Positions 1 through 6,486 of a DNA stretch of 7,678 bases are shown here, piece after piece. Position numbers and translations under genes: made by a program. Positions within the stretch are counted from its first letter, which is position 1. Each line of letters begins with the position of its first letter. This stretch comes from Bacteroidales bacterium UBA5235 (GTDB lineage: Bacteria; Bacteroidota; Bacteroidia; Bacteroidales; VadinHA17): positions 1 through 7,678 of the forward strand of contig DHUL01000079.1 of NCBI GenBank assembly GCA_002409145.1, read 5' to 3'. The notes under the pieces are model-generated. The model searched no databases. It had not been told where the DNA came from and saw nothing but the letters and a program-made list of their open reading frames with translations.

Positions 1-1
1 T

Positions 2-1453
2 GCCCGTTCCGTATGGATCAGGAACTATTCTGACATGATGCGTGCCCTGCGCTATACCGAGGCTGACCTGAACAGTGTGGTAAGACACTTTGCTGACAAC
101 CAGTCGCGCAACGGCCGGATCTTTGATTACTTCACAACATTTCCCGAGAAAATGCCATGTGAGCGGGAGAACTGGACCAAATATGTAAGGACTCCGGTGG
201 AGGCTGATACCGAGTTCAGGTTTATCAAGGCAGCCTGGCTGGCATGGCAGGCAACAGGCGATGACGCTTTCATCCGCAACCTGATGCCCTCATTTGAGAG
301 AGCCCTTACCTATGTGATGGAGGGACGGTATTTCGACAGGGAGAAATACCTTTTCCGGAGGCCTTATACCATTGATACCTGGGATTTTGCATATACGGCA
401 GGGAGTCATGACTGGCTTCAGTTCCAGATAGACGATAACACCTTCTGGGGATATTTCCACGGTGACAACAGCGGGTACTACGAGGTGTTCCACTTCATGT
501 CATACTGGTACAGCATGTTTGGCGACAAGGTTCGCTCGGCGCTCTGGCGTGACCGCGCACTGAGGCTTCGCAAGAGCCTGAACACCCATTGCTTCAACGG
601 ATCATTCTATACTCATTTCGTAAAGCAGATCCCGGTGACAATTGAGGGAGTGGACGAAGCCAGCCAGCTCAGCCTGAGCAATCCCGCCGCCATCAACAGG
701 GGCGCTGCCTCACCACGCATAGCCACGGCAATCATAAATGAGTACATGAAGAGGCGTGAAACCACAACCGCCTTTGCCGAGTGGTTTTCCATTGATCCGC
801 CTTTTCCCTCCGGGATTTTCGGCGACTACAAGCTCTCAAGGGGGGCTTACTGTAATGGCGGCATCATGCCCCTCACCGGGGGAGAGCTGGCCAGGGCTGC
901 TCTTGAATACGGATTTGAACAGTATGGCATTGACATACTGATGCGCTATTATGACCTAATCTCACGTAACGGCGAAACCTATCTCTGGTACTTCCCTGAC
1001 GGGAAGCCCTCATCAGTTGAGACCAGCACCTCGCCAGAAGCAAAACCGACCGATGGCTGGGGATCTTCAGCCATGCTCTACGCCCTCGTCGAAGGGCTGG
1101 CCGGCGTTCAGGACAAGGACAAGCTCTTCAGGAGGGTCCGCCTGTGCCCCAAGTGGTTATCGGCAGGAGTGGAGAAGGCAGATGTGAAAATAGACTATAA
1201 AAGTTCGGGGGCTTATGTCAAATATGCCTACAGCCATACCCGTGATCAGCTGATCATCAACCTTTCAGGGAGCTATGAATACATCCAGCTCTCTCTTCCC
1301 GTTCCGGGAAACTATACCGCAGGTGACCTGATGATTGGAGGGAAGAAGAAAAAGTACATCATGGCGTCATTTAACCAGAGCAGTTACCTGATTGCCGATG
1401 CTGATGTAAAGGGTGAATGCGAAATCATCCTGGATCTCCGGAAAAAGCCTTGA
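2..1453 (+). CDS. Six-hairpin (alpha/alpha)6 glycoside hydrolase, MGH1-like, 5'-truncated by the window edge
   Basis: The reading frame is open from base 2 with no stop, so the ATG at position 35 is most likely internal; 483 C-terminal residues are visible. Tryptophan- and tyrosine-rich helical hairpins resemble six-hairpin glycosidases of the amylo-alpha-1,6-glucosidase/MGH1-like type. Examples are the helix FRFIKAAWLAWQATGD near visible residues 72-87, an acidic aromatic stretch DTWDFAYTAGSHD near 125-137 that could supply a catalytic acid, and TDGWGSSAM near 350-358 followed by LYALVEGLAGV, typical of the last toroid helix. The final 110 residues or so are strand-rich and probably form a C-terminal beta-sandwich. 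The likely role is hydrolysis of a glycoside in polysaccharide or oligosaccharide breakdown. Substrate cannot be read from the sequence, and any signal peptide lies outside the window. The SDR gene follows after 17 bp. Fold class is fairly secure; exact family and activity are inference. Confidence 0.7.
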   Translation, partial: ARSVWIRNYSDMMRALRYTEADLNSVVRHFADNQSRNGRIFDYFTTFPEKMPCERENWTKYVRTPVEADTEFRFIKAAWLAWQATGDDAFIRNLMPSFERALTYVMEGRYFDREKYLFRRPYTIDTWDFAYTAGSHDWLQFQIDDNTFWGYFHGDNSGYYEVFHFMSYWYSMFGDKVRSALWRDRALRLRKSLNTHCFNGSFYTHFVKQIPVTIEGVDEASQLSLSNPAAINRGAASPRIATAIINEYMKRRETTTAFAEWFSIDPPFPSGIFGDYKLSRGAYCNGGIMPLTGGELARAALEYGFEQYGIDILMRYYDLISRNGETYLWYFPDGKPSSVETSTSPEAKPTDGWGSSAMLYALVEGLAGVQDKDKLFRRVRLCPKWLSAGVEKADVKIDYKSSGAYVKYAYSHTRDQLIINLSGSYEYIQLSLPVPGNYTAGDLMIGGKKKKYIMASFNQSSYLIADADVKGECEIILDLRKKP

Positions 1454-1470
1454 CCAGAAAAGTGTGACAT

Positions 1471-2250
1471 ATGAACCCAAAACAGGTAGCTATTATAACC
1501 GGAGCGAGCAGGGGAATCGGCAGGGCCATCTCCCTGGCGCTGGCTTCGGAGGGTTATGACATAGCAGCCATCGCGCGCACCTCTGACAGTGAATGCATGC
1601 TCTCCCTGCAGCCCGAGATTGAGGCGCTCGGTGCCCAGTTCTTTCCCATCGGGCTTGACGTGGCTCATACCAACCTCCATGATGAAGCCATATCGAGCAT
1701 CCTTGACCGTTACGGCAGGATCGACCTCCTCATCAACAACGCCGGCATAGCTCCCATAGAACGCAAAGACCTCCTTGACCTTGATGAGGAGACCTTTGAC
1801 CGCGTGCTCAGTGTCAACCTGCGGGGCCCCGTATTCCTTGCCAGACGGGTAGCCAGGGAAATGATATGGCTCAAAGATCAGGTCAAGGATTACCGCCCTT
1901 CCATTATGTTCGTGACATCATTCCTTGCCTATACCTCATTCACCAACGGGGTTGATGTCTGCATCTCAAAGGCAGGTCTGAGCATGGCAGCGCTTGTCTT
2001 CGCCGACAGGCTCAGCGAGGAGGGAATAAATGTTTATGAGATCAGACCCGGACTTATAAAGACCGAGCTTACCTCACGGAGCAAATACAAATTCGACCGG
2101 CTCATCACCGAGGGACTCATACCCCAGAAAAGATGGGGTACCCCGGAAGACGTTGCAAAAGCCGTGGCATCACTTGCACGGGGCGACTGGGCATTCTCGG
2201 CCGGGACCATCTTCGAGGTAAGCGGCGGGATGAATATCCAGAGTATCTAA
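1471..2250 (+). CDS. Short-chain dehydrogenase/reductase (3-ketoacyl-ACP reductase-like, PRK12745 type) lacking the catalytic tyrosine
   Basis: A full-length classical SDR of 259 residues with a Rossmann fold. The cofactor-binding TGASRGIG is at residues 10-17, NNAG at 89-92, the helix-4 Asn at 116 in SVNLRGP, the catalytic Ser at 150 in MFVTS, Lys at 167, and the post-active-site IRPGLIKTEL at 191-200. From memory of the family, the closest pattern is the subfamily annotated as 3-ketoacyl-ACP reductase, whose active-site segment reads roughly GEYCISKAGLSM. Here the same segment reads VDVCISKAGLSM, so residue 163 (codon GTC at 1957-1959) is Val where the proton-donating Tyr of YxxxK is expected. 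Everything around it is intact and there is no frameshift. It may therefore be inactive, altered, or non-catalytic. ATG 1471 gives a normal N-terminus three residues before the first beta strand; no strong Shine-Dalgarno is visible. Probably co-transcribed with the glycosidase 17 bp upstream. The true substrate is unknown; a sugar or polyol is as plausible as an acyl chain. Confidence 0.9.
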   Translation: MNPKQVAIITGASRGIGRAISLALASEGYDIAAIARTSDSECMLSLQPEIEALGAQFFPIGLDVAHTNLHDEAISSILDRYGRIDLLINNAGIAPIERKDLLDLDEETFDRVLSVNLRGPVFLARRVAREMIWLKDQVKDYRPSIMFVTSFLAYTSFTNGVDVCISKAGLSMAALVFADRLSEEGINVYEIRPGLIKTELTSRSKYKFDRLITEGLIPQKRWGTPEDVAKAVASLARGDWAFSAGTIFEVSGGMNIQSI

Positions 2251-2302
2251 TAATCAACAGCTTACCGCACAGGAGCTTCGCCTTTTCACGATATCATTCA
2301 AC

Positions 2303-2317
2303 TTTTGTTGAACAAAA
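2303..2317. promoter_or_regulatory. Perfect 7-1-7 palindrome upstream of yceI, candidate operator
   Basis: TTTTGTT-G-AACAAAA is an exact inverted repeat with a one-base centre, 43 bp before the yceI start. It overlaps a second perfect repeat, TTCAAC-TTTT-GTTGAA at 2297-2312. An imperfect -7 element (AACTTTTG at 2300-2307, five of the six fixed positions of TAnnTTTG) sits inside it, so a protein bound here could block initiation. Palindrome and position are seen directly. Function as an operator, for example for a MarR-type dimer, is inference. Confidence 0.4.
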
Positions 2318-2360
2318 TGTGCTTTTCCGTGGTTTAACCTGAAACTAAACACTGAAAAAA

Positions 2361-2945
2361 ATGAAAAGGATATTCTTTATACTGACAGTTTCTGTTTTTG
2401 CTGTGGCGCTTCTGCCGGCACAGAAGAAGTTTGTGGCGGATGCGGCGGCAACCAATATTGAATGGCATGGTCATAAAATAGTCGGTGCTTCACATACCGG
2501 CAACATTGACCTGCAGAGCGGATGGCTTGTCCTGGAAGGGAATTCCGTATCCGGAGGAGAGTTCATTGTTGACATGAACAGCATCAAAAACAGCGACGTG
2601 AAGGACGAGAAGATGCGCGACAGGCTTGTAGGGCACCTGAAATCGGATGATTTCTTCGGCGTGGAGAAGTACCCGCTGTCAAAGCTGGTCATAACCGGCA
2701 GCAGCAAAACACCTGACGGAAAGACTCTTTTTAAGGGCAACCTGACAATCAAGGAGGCCACGCATCCTGTGGAGTTCACTGCAACTGAATCAAAGAACGG
2801 AGGGGTCTTGACATATACCGCCGACATTAATTTTGACCGTTCGCTTTATGATGTGAGATTTGGTTCAGGCAAGTTTTTCTCGAACCTTGGTGACAACGCA
2901 ATAGTTGACGAAATCAATCTTAAGGTAAATCTTGTGGTGAAGTAA
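2361..2945 (+). CDS. Secreted YceI-family protein (lipocalin-like, isoprenoid-binding fold)
   Basis: This protein has 194 residues, the usual size for an exported YceI protein. It begins with a short signal peptide: MKR, a hydrophobic stretch to about residue 19, and likely cleavage after Ala20 in LLPA|QKK, so it should act in the periplasm. YceI landmarks follow in order: IEWHGHKIVGASHTGNI at 33-49, HLKSDDFFGVEKYP at 92-105, GNLTIKEATHPVEF at 126-139, and FDRSLYDVRFGSG at 158-170 leading into the last strands. The family forms an extended beta-barrel that binds polyprenoid or other amphiphilic ligands in characterised members; the ligand here is unknown. The ATG at 2361 is preceded by an A-rich run (ACTGAAAAAA) and no Shine-Dalgarno, as is common in Bacteroidota. 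It appears to be a single-gene unit with its own upstream region, ending 3 bp from the convergent glycosyltransferase stop. Confidence 0.93.
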   Translation: MKRIFFILTVSVFAVALLPAQKKFVADAAATNIEWHGHKIVGASHTGNIDLQSGWLVLEGNSVSGGEFIVDMNSIKNSDVKDEKMRDRLVGHLKSDDFFGVEKYPLSKLVITGSSKTPDGKTLFKGNLTIKEATHPVEFTATESKNGGVLTYTADINFDRSLYDVRFGSGKFFSNLGDNAIVDEINLKVNLVVK

Positions 2946-2953
2946 TTTTCACC
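2936..2953. terminator. Palindrome spanning two convergent stop codons, possible shared bidirectional terminator
   Basis: GGTGAA-GTAATT-TTCACC is a perfect 6-bp inverted repeat with a 6-base centre. It contains the yceI stop (TAA 2943-2945) and the glycosyltransferase stop (TGA, 2951-2949 on the minus strand). It could form the same hairpin in both converging transcripts. The stem is short and no long U-tract follows on either side, so termination activity is an inference. Confidence 0.35.
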
Positions 2954-4040
2954 CCAGCAGTTCATGGTATAATTCAAAGGTTTTCATGACGGTCTCACCG
3001 TGATGGAAATCCTTCAGGATGGTCTCCCTTGCCTTCTCCCCCGTGGCGGCAAGGGAGTCCCTGTTTTTCCAGCAACCGGTGATGGCTTTTGCCAGTTCGG
3101 CAGCCGAGCCTCTTGGCACCACGAAGCCGTTATCGCCCCTGGCGAAAAGCTCTTTTGCCCCTCCGCCGTCAGTCACTATCACCGGTTTGCCGAGGCACAT
3201 TGCCTCTGAGATTGCTCTTCCCAGCCCTTCGCTGAGCGACGGCTGCACATAGAGGTCACATGCTGCCATCCAGGCCGGCGGATTCTTCAGGTGACCCATG
3301 TGGATGAACCGCTCAGGTACCCCGCTCTCCGCGGCGAGCCTGAGAGTGTCAGGTGAGTCGGTTCCGTCGCCAATCAGTATGATCCTGAAGGGCATCTCTT
3401 TCGGCAGCATCCCGGCTGCTGCGGTCAGATACCTGATCCCCTTTACCTTTCGCAATATCCCGACGGTGCAGATCAGAAATTCATCATCACGGGCTCCGAT
3501 CTCACTCCGTGTAACCGGTACGAGGTCATTGAACCATTCCGGGTTATACCCCCGGTAGATGCGCACTGTTCTGTTTCTCCGCCATGGCGGGAGTTGTCTT
3601 TTTGCATGGGCTTCCACTGCGTCACTGGCGCAGATGAGCCTGCTGATACGGGGACTCAGAAATGCCAGCCATGCCGACGGGTCATGCCAGTGAAGGCTGA
3701 GCGAGCCGTAGTATCCAATTATCCTGATTTTTCTTCCCCGGGCAGCCATAATGGCGTTGGTCATGGCCTTGCCAAAGGTGACATGGATCAGTTCAATTTT
3801 TTCATTGTTGATGATGGTGCGCAGACGGATGATGACCTTTCGGCTGATCTTTTTATCAAATAGGACATATTCAACCCTTATCCCTTCCTCTTCCAACTCA
3901 CGCGTTTCGGCGGTAGGCCTCTGGGTCACCACGGTCATGTCAACTCCCCTGGCATGCAGACCCCGGATCAGCATCCTGTCTGCTATCGTGGTGAAAGGCG
4001 ACAGTGAAATATCGCTGATGAATAGAACTCTGTATGGCAT
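2949..4040 (-). CDS. Glycosyltransferase family 4-type (GT-B fold) protein
   Basis: This is a predicted cytoplasmic, nucleotide-sugar-dependent retaining glycosyltransferase of 363 residues. The N-terminal Rossmann domain begins MPYRVLFISDISLSP and contains RGLHARGVDMTVVTQRP at 26-42. The C-terminal donor-binding domain starts near 185 and shows TVGILRKVKG at 192-201, IILIGDGTD at 220-228, and the family EX7E signature at E271 and E279 in PSLSEGLGRAISEAM, followed by GKPVIVTDGGG at 284-294. The frame stays open upstream to ATG 4157. The start at 4040 is preferred because it begins right at the first beta strand and lies 16 bp after the peptidase stop; the longer form would add 39 atypical residues overlapping the peptidase gene by 101 bp. 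No transmembrane segment is apparent. The likely role is surface polysaccharide or glycolipid assembly; donor and acceptor cannot be predicted. It is second in an operon behind the M28 peptidase. Confidence 0.88.
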   Translation of the reverse strand: MPYRVLFISDISLSPFTTIADRMLIRGLHARGVDMTVVTQRPTAETRELEEEGIRVEYVLFDKKISRKVIIRLRTIINNEKIELIHVTFGKAMTNAIMAARGRKIRIIGYYGSLSLHWHDPSAWLAFLSPRISRLICASDAVEAHAKRQLPPWRRNRTVRIYRGYNPEWFNDLVPVTRSEIGARDDEFLICTVGILRKVKGIRYLTAAAGMLPKEMPFRIILIGDGTDSPDTLRLAAESGVPERFIHMGHLKNPPAWMAACDLYVQPSLSEGLGRAISEAMCLGKPVIVTDGGGAKELFARGDNGFVVPRGSAAELAKAITGCWKNRDSLAATGEKARETILKDFHHGETVMKTFELYHELLG

Positions 4041-4056
4041 TATACGGGCTGCTATT

Positions 4057-5562
4057 TCAGTAACTGAGGGTTTCGGCATTGGCCATCTCAATGAAAGAGA
4101 GATAGATGAGTTTCGCCACATCCTCCATGATTTCCGGGGTAACTGCGGTTGCATCATCGCCCGGCAGATGATAGTAAACCGGCTTCACGCCTTCAGTGGC
4201 AGATACATTCATAGTTCTGAAACCATCAGCAAGGAATACGAGCCCGTCGCTTCGCGGCCTGCCGTAAAACACCCCTCTCGAGGCGGATGCTCTCATTGGC
4301 CTGTGAATGTACTTTTCGTTGGCATTTTTAAAATACTCTAAAAGGCCCTGGCATGATTCTGAGGCACTTACAGCCAGACCGGTGCCGTTTCCCACCATGT
4401 CAAGGTTGATATATGTTATAGTTTTTTCCTTCGGAAAAATGGGATTCTTCGTGTAATGTTTGCTACCCAGCAGGCCAACCTCCTCTCCTCCGATCAGCAT
4501 GAAGAGAACCGTACGTTTAAGTTTTATCCCTGACTCTGCCAGTGCCTTCGCCGCAGCCAGTATGTCAATCACCCCGCTGGCATTGTCGAGCCCGCCGGCA
4601 ACCAGCAGTCCGCCTGCATTACCCACCGCATCAAGATGCCCTCCGATGATAATCACCTCGTCTTTAAGGGCGGGATCAGTACCCTCAATCATTCCTGCCA
4701 CGTTGCAGGTCTTCCCTTCCGGGTGACGCGTGGTGTTCGCCTTCATTGTCATGACCTTGCCGGTGGCAAAAGATGCCGGTTTGAAGGTCCTTTGAATCTG
4801 GTCAAGAAGAGCCTTATTGTCCTTCCCCAGGCCGGCAAAAATATCAGAGAGAGGTTCCGGTCCGATACCTGTAATAATCATGTTTTCAACGTAGGAGATG
4901 TTAGGGTTGGCGCTGTTACCGTCGATGTAAAGCATACCTGCGGCTCCGTGACGGGCAGCATTCTCCGCCTTGTACTGGTGATAGCAGTATTTCACCCATT
5001 TTGCATACTCCGGGTCACGGACATCCCTGTAGGGAACATCGCGGTTAATCAGCACGATCTTTCCTTTGACATCCACGTTTTTGTAATCGTCATAATTCAA
5101 TTCTGGGGCTGTGGTTCCATATCCCACCCATACCACCTCAGCGGTCACCTCTCCGTTTCCCGAGTTCATCCCGGGGTAGAAGTCAGCCGGTGCATCATAA
5201 CCTTTCATAATAGTAACCCCGTCCTTTTGCGGGAGATGCAGCTTCAGCTCCCCGGTTTCGTTAACCACCGTATAGGGGTGGTCAAACCACTGGAAATAAG
5301 ATCCATTATCACCTGCAGGCCTGATGCCCCACTCTCTGAATTTCCCTGCCATCCACTCTGCGGCGGCGAGGTATTCCGGGGTACCCGCCAGGCGGCCGTT
5401 GTATTCAGGTGAGCAGATCTCTGCAATCCATCCGGCTATCTCTTCGCTGCTGATGGAATGGAAATGTTTTAGCATTATCTGCTCATCTGTCTGCTGTGCC
5501 GGCACTGGACTGGCGAAGGCAGCCAGAATCGATATGGCAAGGGTCAGTAAGAGTGTTCGCAT
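4057..5562 (-). CDS. Secreted M28-family zinc metallopeptidase with PA domain
   Basis: This is a 501-residue exported aminopeptidase- or carboxypeptidase-like enzyme. The signal peptide covers about residues 1-22 (MRTLLLTLAISILAAF, then ASPVPA|QQ). A protease-associated (PA) insert domain spans roughly 140-270. The M28 di-zinc site is complete: GGHLDAVG with His309 and Asp311, GLDNASG with bridging Asp326, GGEEVGLLGS with general base Glu360 and ligand Glu361, NLDMVG with Asp388, and His465 in PVYYHLPGDD. The SDH motif common near the C-terminal part reads SDG at 438-440; this is not a metal ligand. Such enzymes usually remove N-terminal residues from peptides in the periplasm or outside the cell; specificity is not readable. 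It has an A-rich leader, a consensus promoter at 5606-5613, and is the first gene of a two-gene unit with the glycosyltransferase. Confidence 0.94.
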   Translation of the reverse strand: MRTLLLTLAISILAAFASPVPAQQTDEQIMLKHFHSISSEEIAGWIAEICSPEYNGRLAGTPEYLAAAEWMAGKFREWGIRPAGDNGSYFQWFDHPYTVVNETGELKLHLPQKDGVTIMKGYDAPADFYPGMNSGNGEVTAEVVWVGYGTTAPELNYDDYKNVDVKGKIVLINRDVPYRDVRDPEYAKWVKYCYHQYKAENAARHGAAGMLYIDGNSANPNISYVENMIITGIGPEPLSDIFAGLGKDNKALLDQIQRTFKPASFATGKVMTMKANTTRHPEGKTCNVAGMIEGTDPALKDEVIIIGGHLDAVGNAGGLLVAGGLDNASGVIDILAAAKALAESGIKLKRTVLFMLIGGEEVGLLGSKHYTKNPIFPKEKTITYINLDMVGNGTGLAVSASESCQGLLEYFKNANEKYIHRPMRASASRGVFYGRPRSDGLVFLADGFRTMNVSATEGVKPVYYHLPGDDATAVTPEIMEDVAKLIYLSFIEMANAETLSY

Positions 5563-5775
5563 ATATTTATAATTCTATTTAATGTTTTCGGTTCGCTTAC
5601 TTATGCAAATATATCGTTTTAGCCTTCAGATTCGGGTCGGGCATGCTGACAAACAGGTATTGCGGATACAAAACAGCGTGTTCCTTTCGTTGTATAACTG
5701 GCAGGATAAATATTGCATGGCGCACCTTTTGCCAGGCGAAGTGTATTAAAAAAGTTACAAAAAGGGTATATTCGC
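5563..5775. other. Divergent intergenic region between the M28 peptidase and the outer-membrane barrel gene
   Basis: This 213-bp AT-rich spacer separates divergent genes. It contains the peptidase promoter element and must also hold the promoter of the barrel gene. On the plus strand I find no exact TAnnTTTG; the best AT-rich candidates around 5706-5715 and 5741-5760 are too weak to call. No structured RNA, repeat or small gene stands out. Confidence 0.6.
5606..5613 (-). promoter_or_regulatory. Bacteroidota -7 promoter element for the M28 peptidase-glycosyltransferase operon
   Basis: Read on the minus strand this is TATATTTG, an exact match to the Bacteroidota housekeeping -7 consensus TAnnTTTG. 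It lies 43 bp upstream of the peptidase ATG, which would give a leader of about 35-40 bases. No convincing -33 TTG-type element is seen at the usual 19-21 bp spacing, which is why confidence is only moderate. Confidence 0.5.
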
Positions 5776-6423
5776 ATGTTTAGAAATGAAACATTTTGTA
5801 TCTGTTTTACGTTGCTTTTAGCTTCAGGAATATGCAGCGGGCAGAAGACATGGTGGGGAGAAGTATCAGGTTTCGCCGGTGGCGGGGACAATGAAATCTT
5901 CAGGTTTCAAGAGCTGGAGGAGTCAGAAACGGTGACCGGGACGGGGCTGTGGACAGCCGGGATGGATCTGCGGAAGCTGCTGGGTGATCATTTCAGCCTT
6001 GGAACGGGGCTATCATATTCACATCAGTATTATACCAGTCCGGCGTCGGGGATCGGTGGCGCTGACACTCCCGGCTCATTTGGCCTCGTGACGGTGCCTG
6101 TTATGGTGCGAGCTGATTTCCTGAAATGGTTTTTTGCCGATGCCGGAGCTTTGCTGGCAATGCAGACAGGTATTTACCGTGAGGACAATATGAGCGGACT
6201 TGGTGCAACGCTCGGAGCCGGAATTCAGTACCGGTTCAGGTCAGATATTTTCATCAGGGTCAGGGCTTTTGCAACGCAATACGGGTTGCTGCATTTTTCA
6301 CCTGGAAATCATCCACTGACCCCTCTTAACGGAGGGGTGACCGTGGGGGTTGGTTACAGGTTCATCCGCCTGGGCAGCTGCAACTGCCCGGACGACAAAA
6401 ATCCGGTCAGGAAGTTTCGCTGA
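5776..6423 (+). CDS. Small outer-membrane beta-barrel protein (porin-like, function unknown)
   Basis: A 215-residue protein with a signal peptide (MFRNETFCICFTLLLASGIC, probable cleavage after SG at 21-22). It is not a lipoprotein: Cys20 is preceded by Ile rather than Gly, Ala or Ser. The mature part alternates polar and hydrophobic residues in strands ending in aromatic pairs, such as HFSLGTGLSYSHQYY at 72-86, WFFADAGALLAMQTGIY at 118-134, LGATLGAGIQYRF at 142-154, IFIRVRAFATQYG at 158-170 and GGVTVGVGYRF at 186-196. This fits a roughly eight-stranded barrel of the Bacteroidota OMP_b-brl type. A short polar tail with two cysteines (SCNCPDDKNP at 201-210) follows the final strand, so the protein does not end in the usual terminal aromatic. 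ATG 5776 is chosen over an upstream TTG at 5713 because it starts the signal peptide and follows AAAAAGGG at 5759-5766, a plausible ribosome binding site at 9-bp spacing. No specific function can be assigned. Confidence 0.8.
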   Translation: MFRNETFCICFTLLLASGICSGQKTWWGEVSGFAGGGDNEIFRFQELEESETVTGTGLWTAGMDLRKLLGDHFSLGTGLSYSHQYYTSPASGIGGADTPGSFGLVTVPVMVRADFLKWFFADAGALLAMQTGIYREDNMSGLGATLGAGIQYRFRSDIFIRVRAFATQYGLLHFSPGNHPLTPLNGGVTVGVGYRFIRLGSCNCPDDKNPVRKFR

Positions 6424-6446
6424 ATTCAGTTGAATTTGAGTTCTAT

Positions 6447-6482
6447 CAGGCTGGTTCCGGTCTGGCACTTCCGGATAGCCTG
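6447..6482. terminator. Two-part hairpin between convergent barrel and kinase genes, candidate bidirectional terminator
   Basis: CAGGCT (6447-6452) pairs with AGCCTG (6477-6482), and inside it TCCGG (6456-6460) pairs with CCGGA (6471-6475) around a 10-base loop, with a small internal loop between. It fills most of the 63-bp gap between the two convergent stop codons. Neither side has a clear U-tract, so it may terminate poorly or act as a 3'-end stabiliser. Confidence 0.4.
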
Positions 6483-6486
6483 CGAA

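Noticed and set aside
35..37. ATG at 35 as the start of the glycosidase
   Set aside because: The frame is open to the window edge and the preceding residues (such as SVWIRNYSDM) look like part of the same domain, so the gene is truncated by the window.
4041..4157. N-terminal extension of the glycosyltransferase to ATG 4157
   Set aside because: It would overlap the peptidase gene by 101 bp and add 39 residues with no family similarity; ATG 4040 starts exactly at the first Rossmann strand.
3751..4341. 196-codon plus-strand open frame across the glycosyltransferase-peptidase junction
   Set aside because: Antisense to two well-supported genes, with low-complexity composition and no family features.
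4636..5412. 258-codon plus-strand open frame opposite the M28 peptidase
   Set aside because: It lies wholly antisense to a peptidase with a complete active site and shows no recognisable domain; it is a shadow frame.
5713..5775. N-terminal extension of the barrel protein to a TTG at 5713
   Set aside because: It would put 21 basic, non-hydrophobic residues ahead of a normal signal peptide; ATG 5776 has a plausible AAAAAGGG ribosome binding site.
6423..6436. AATTCA-GT-TGAATT palindrome overlapping the barrel gene stop codon
   Set aside because: AT-rich with a two-base centre, so a poor hairpin, and downstream of the gene where an operator is unlikely; it may be chance.
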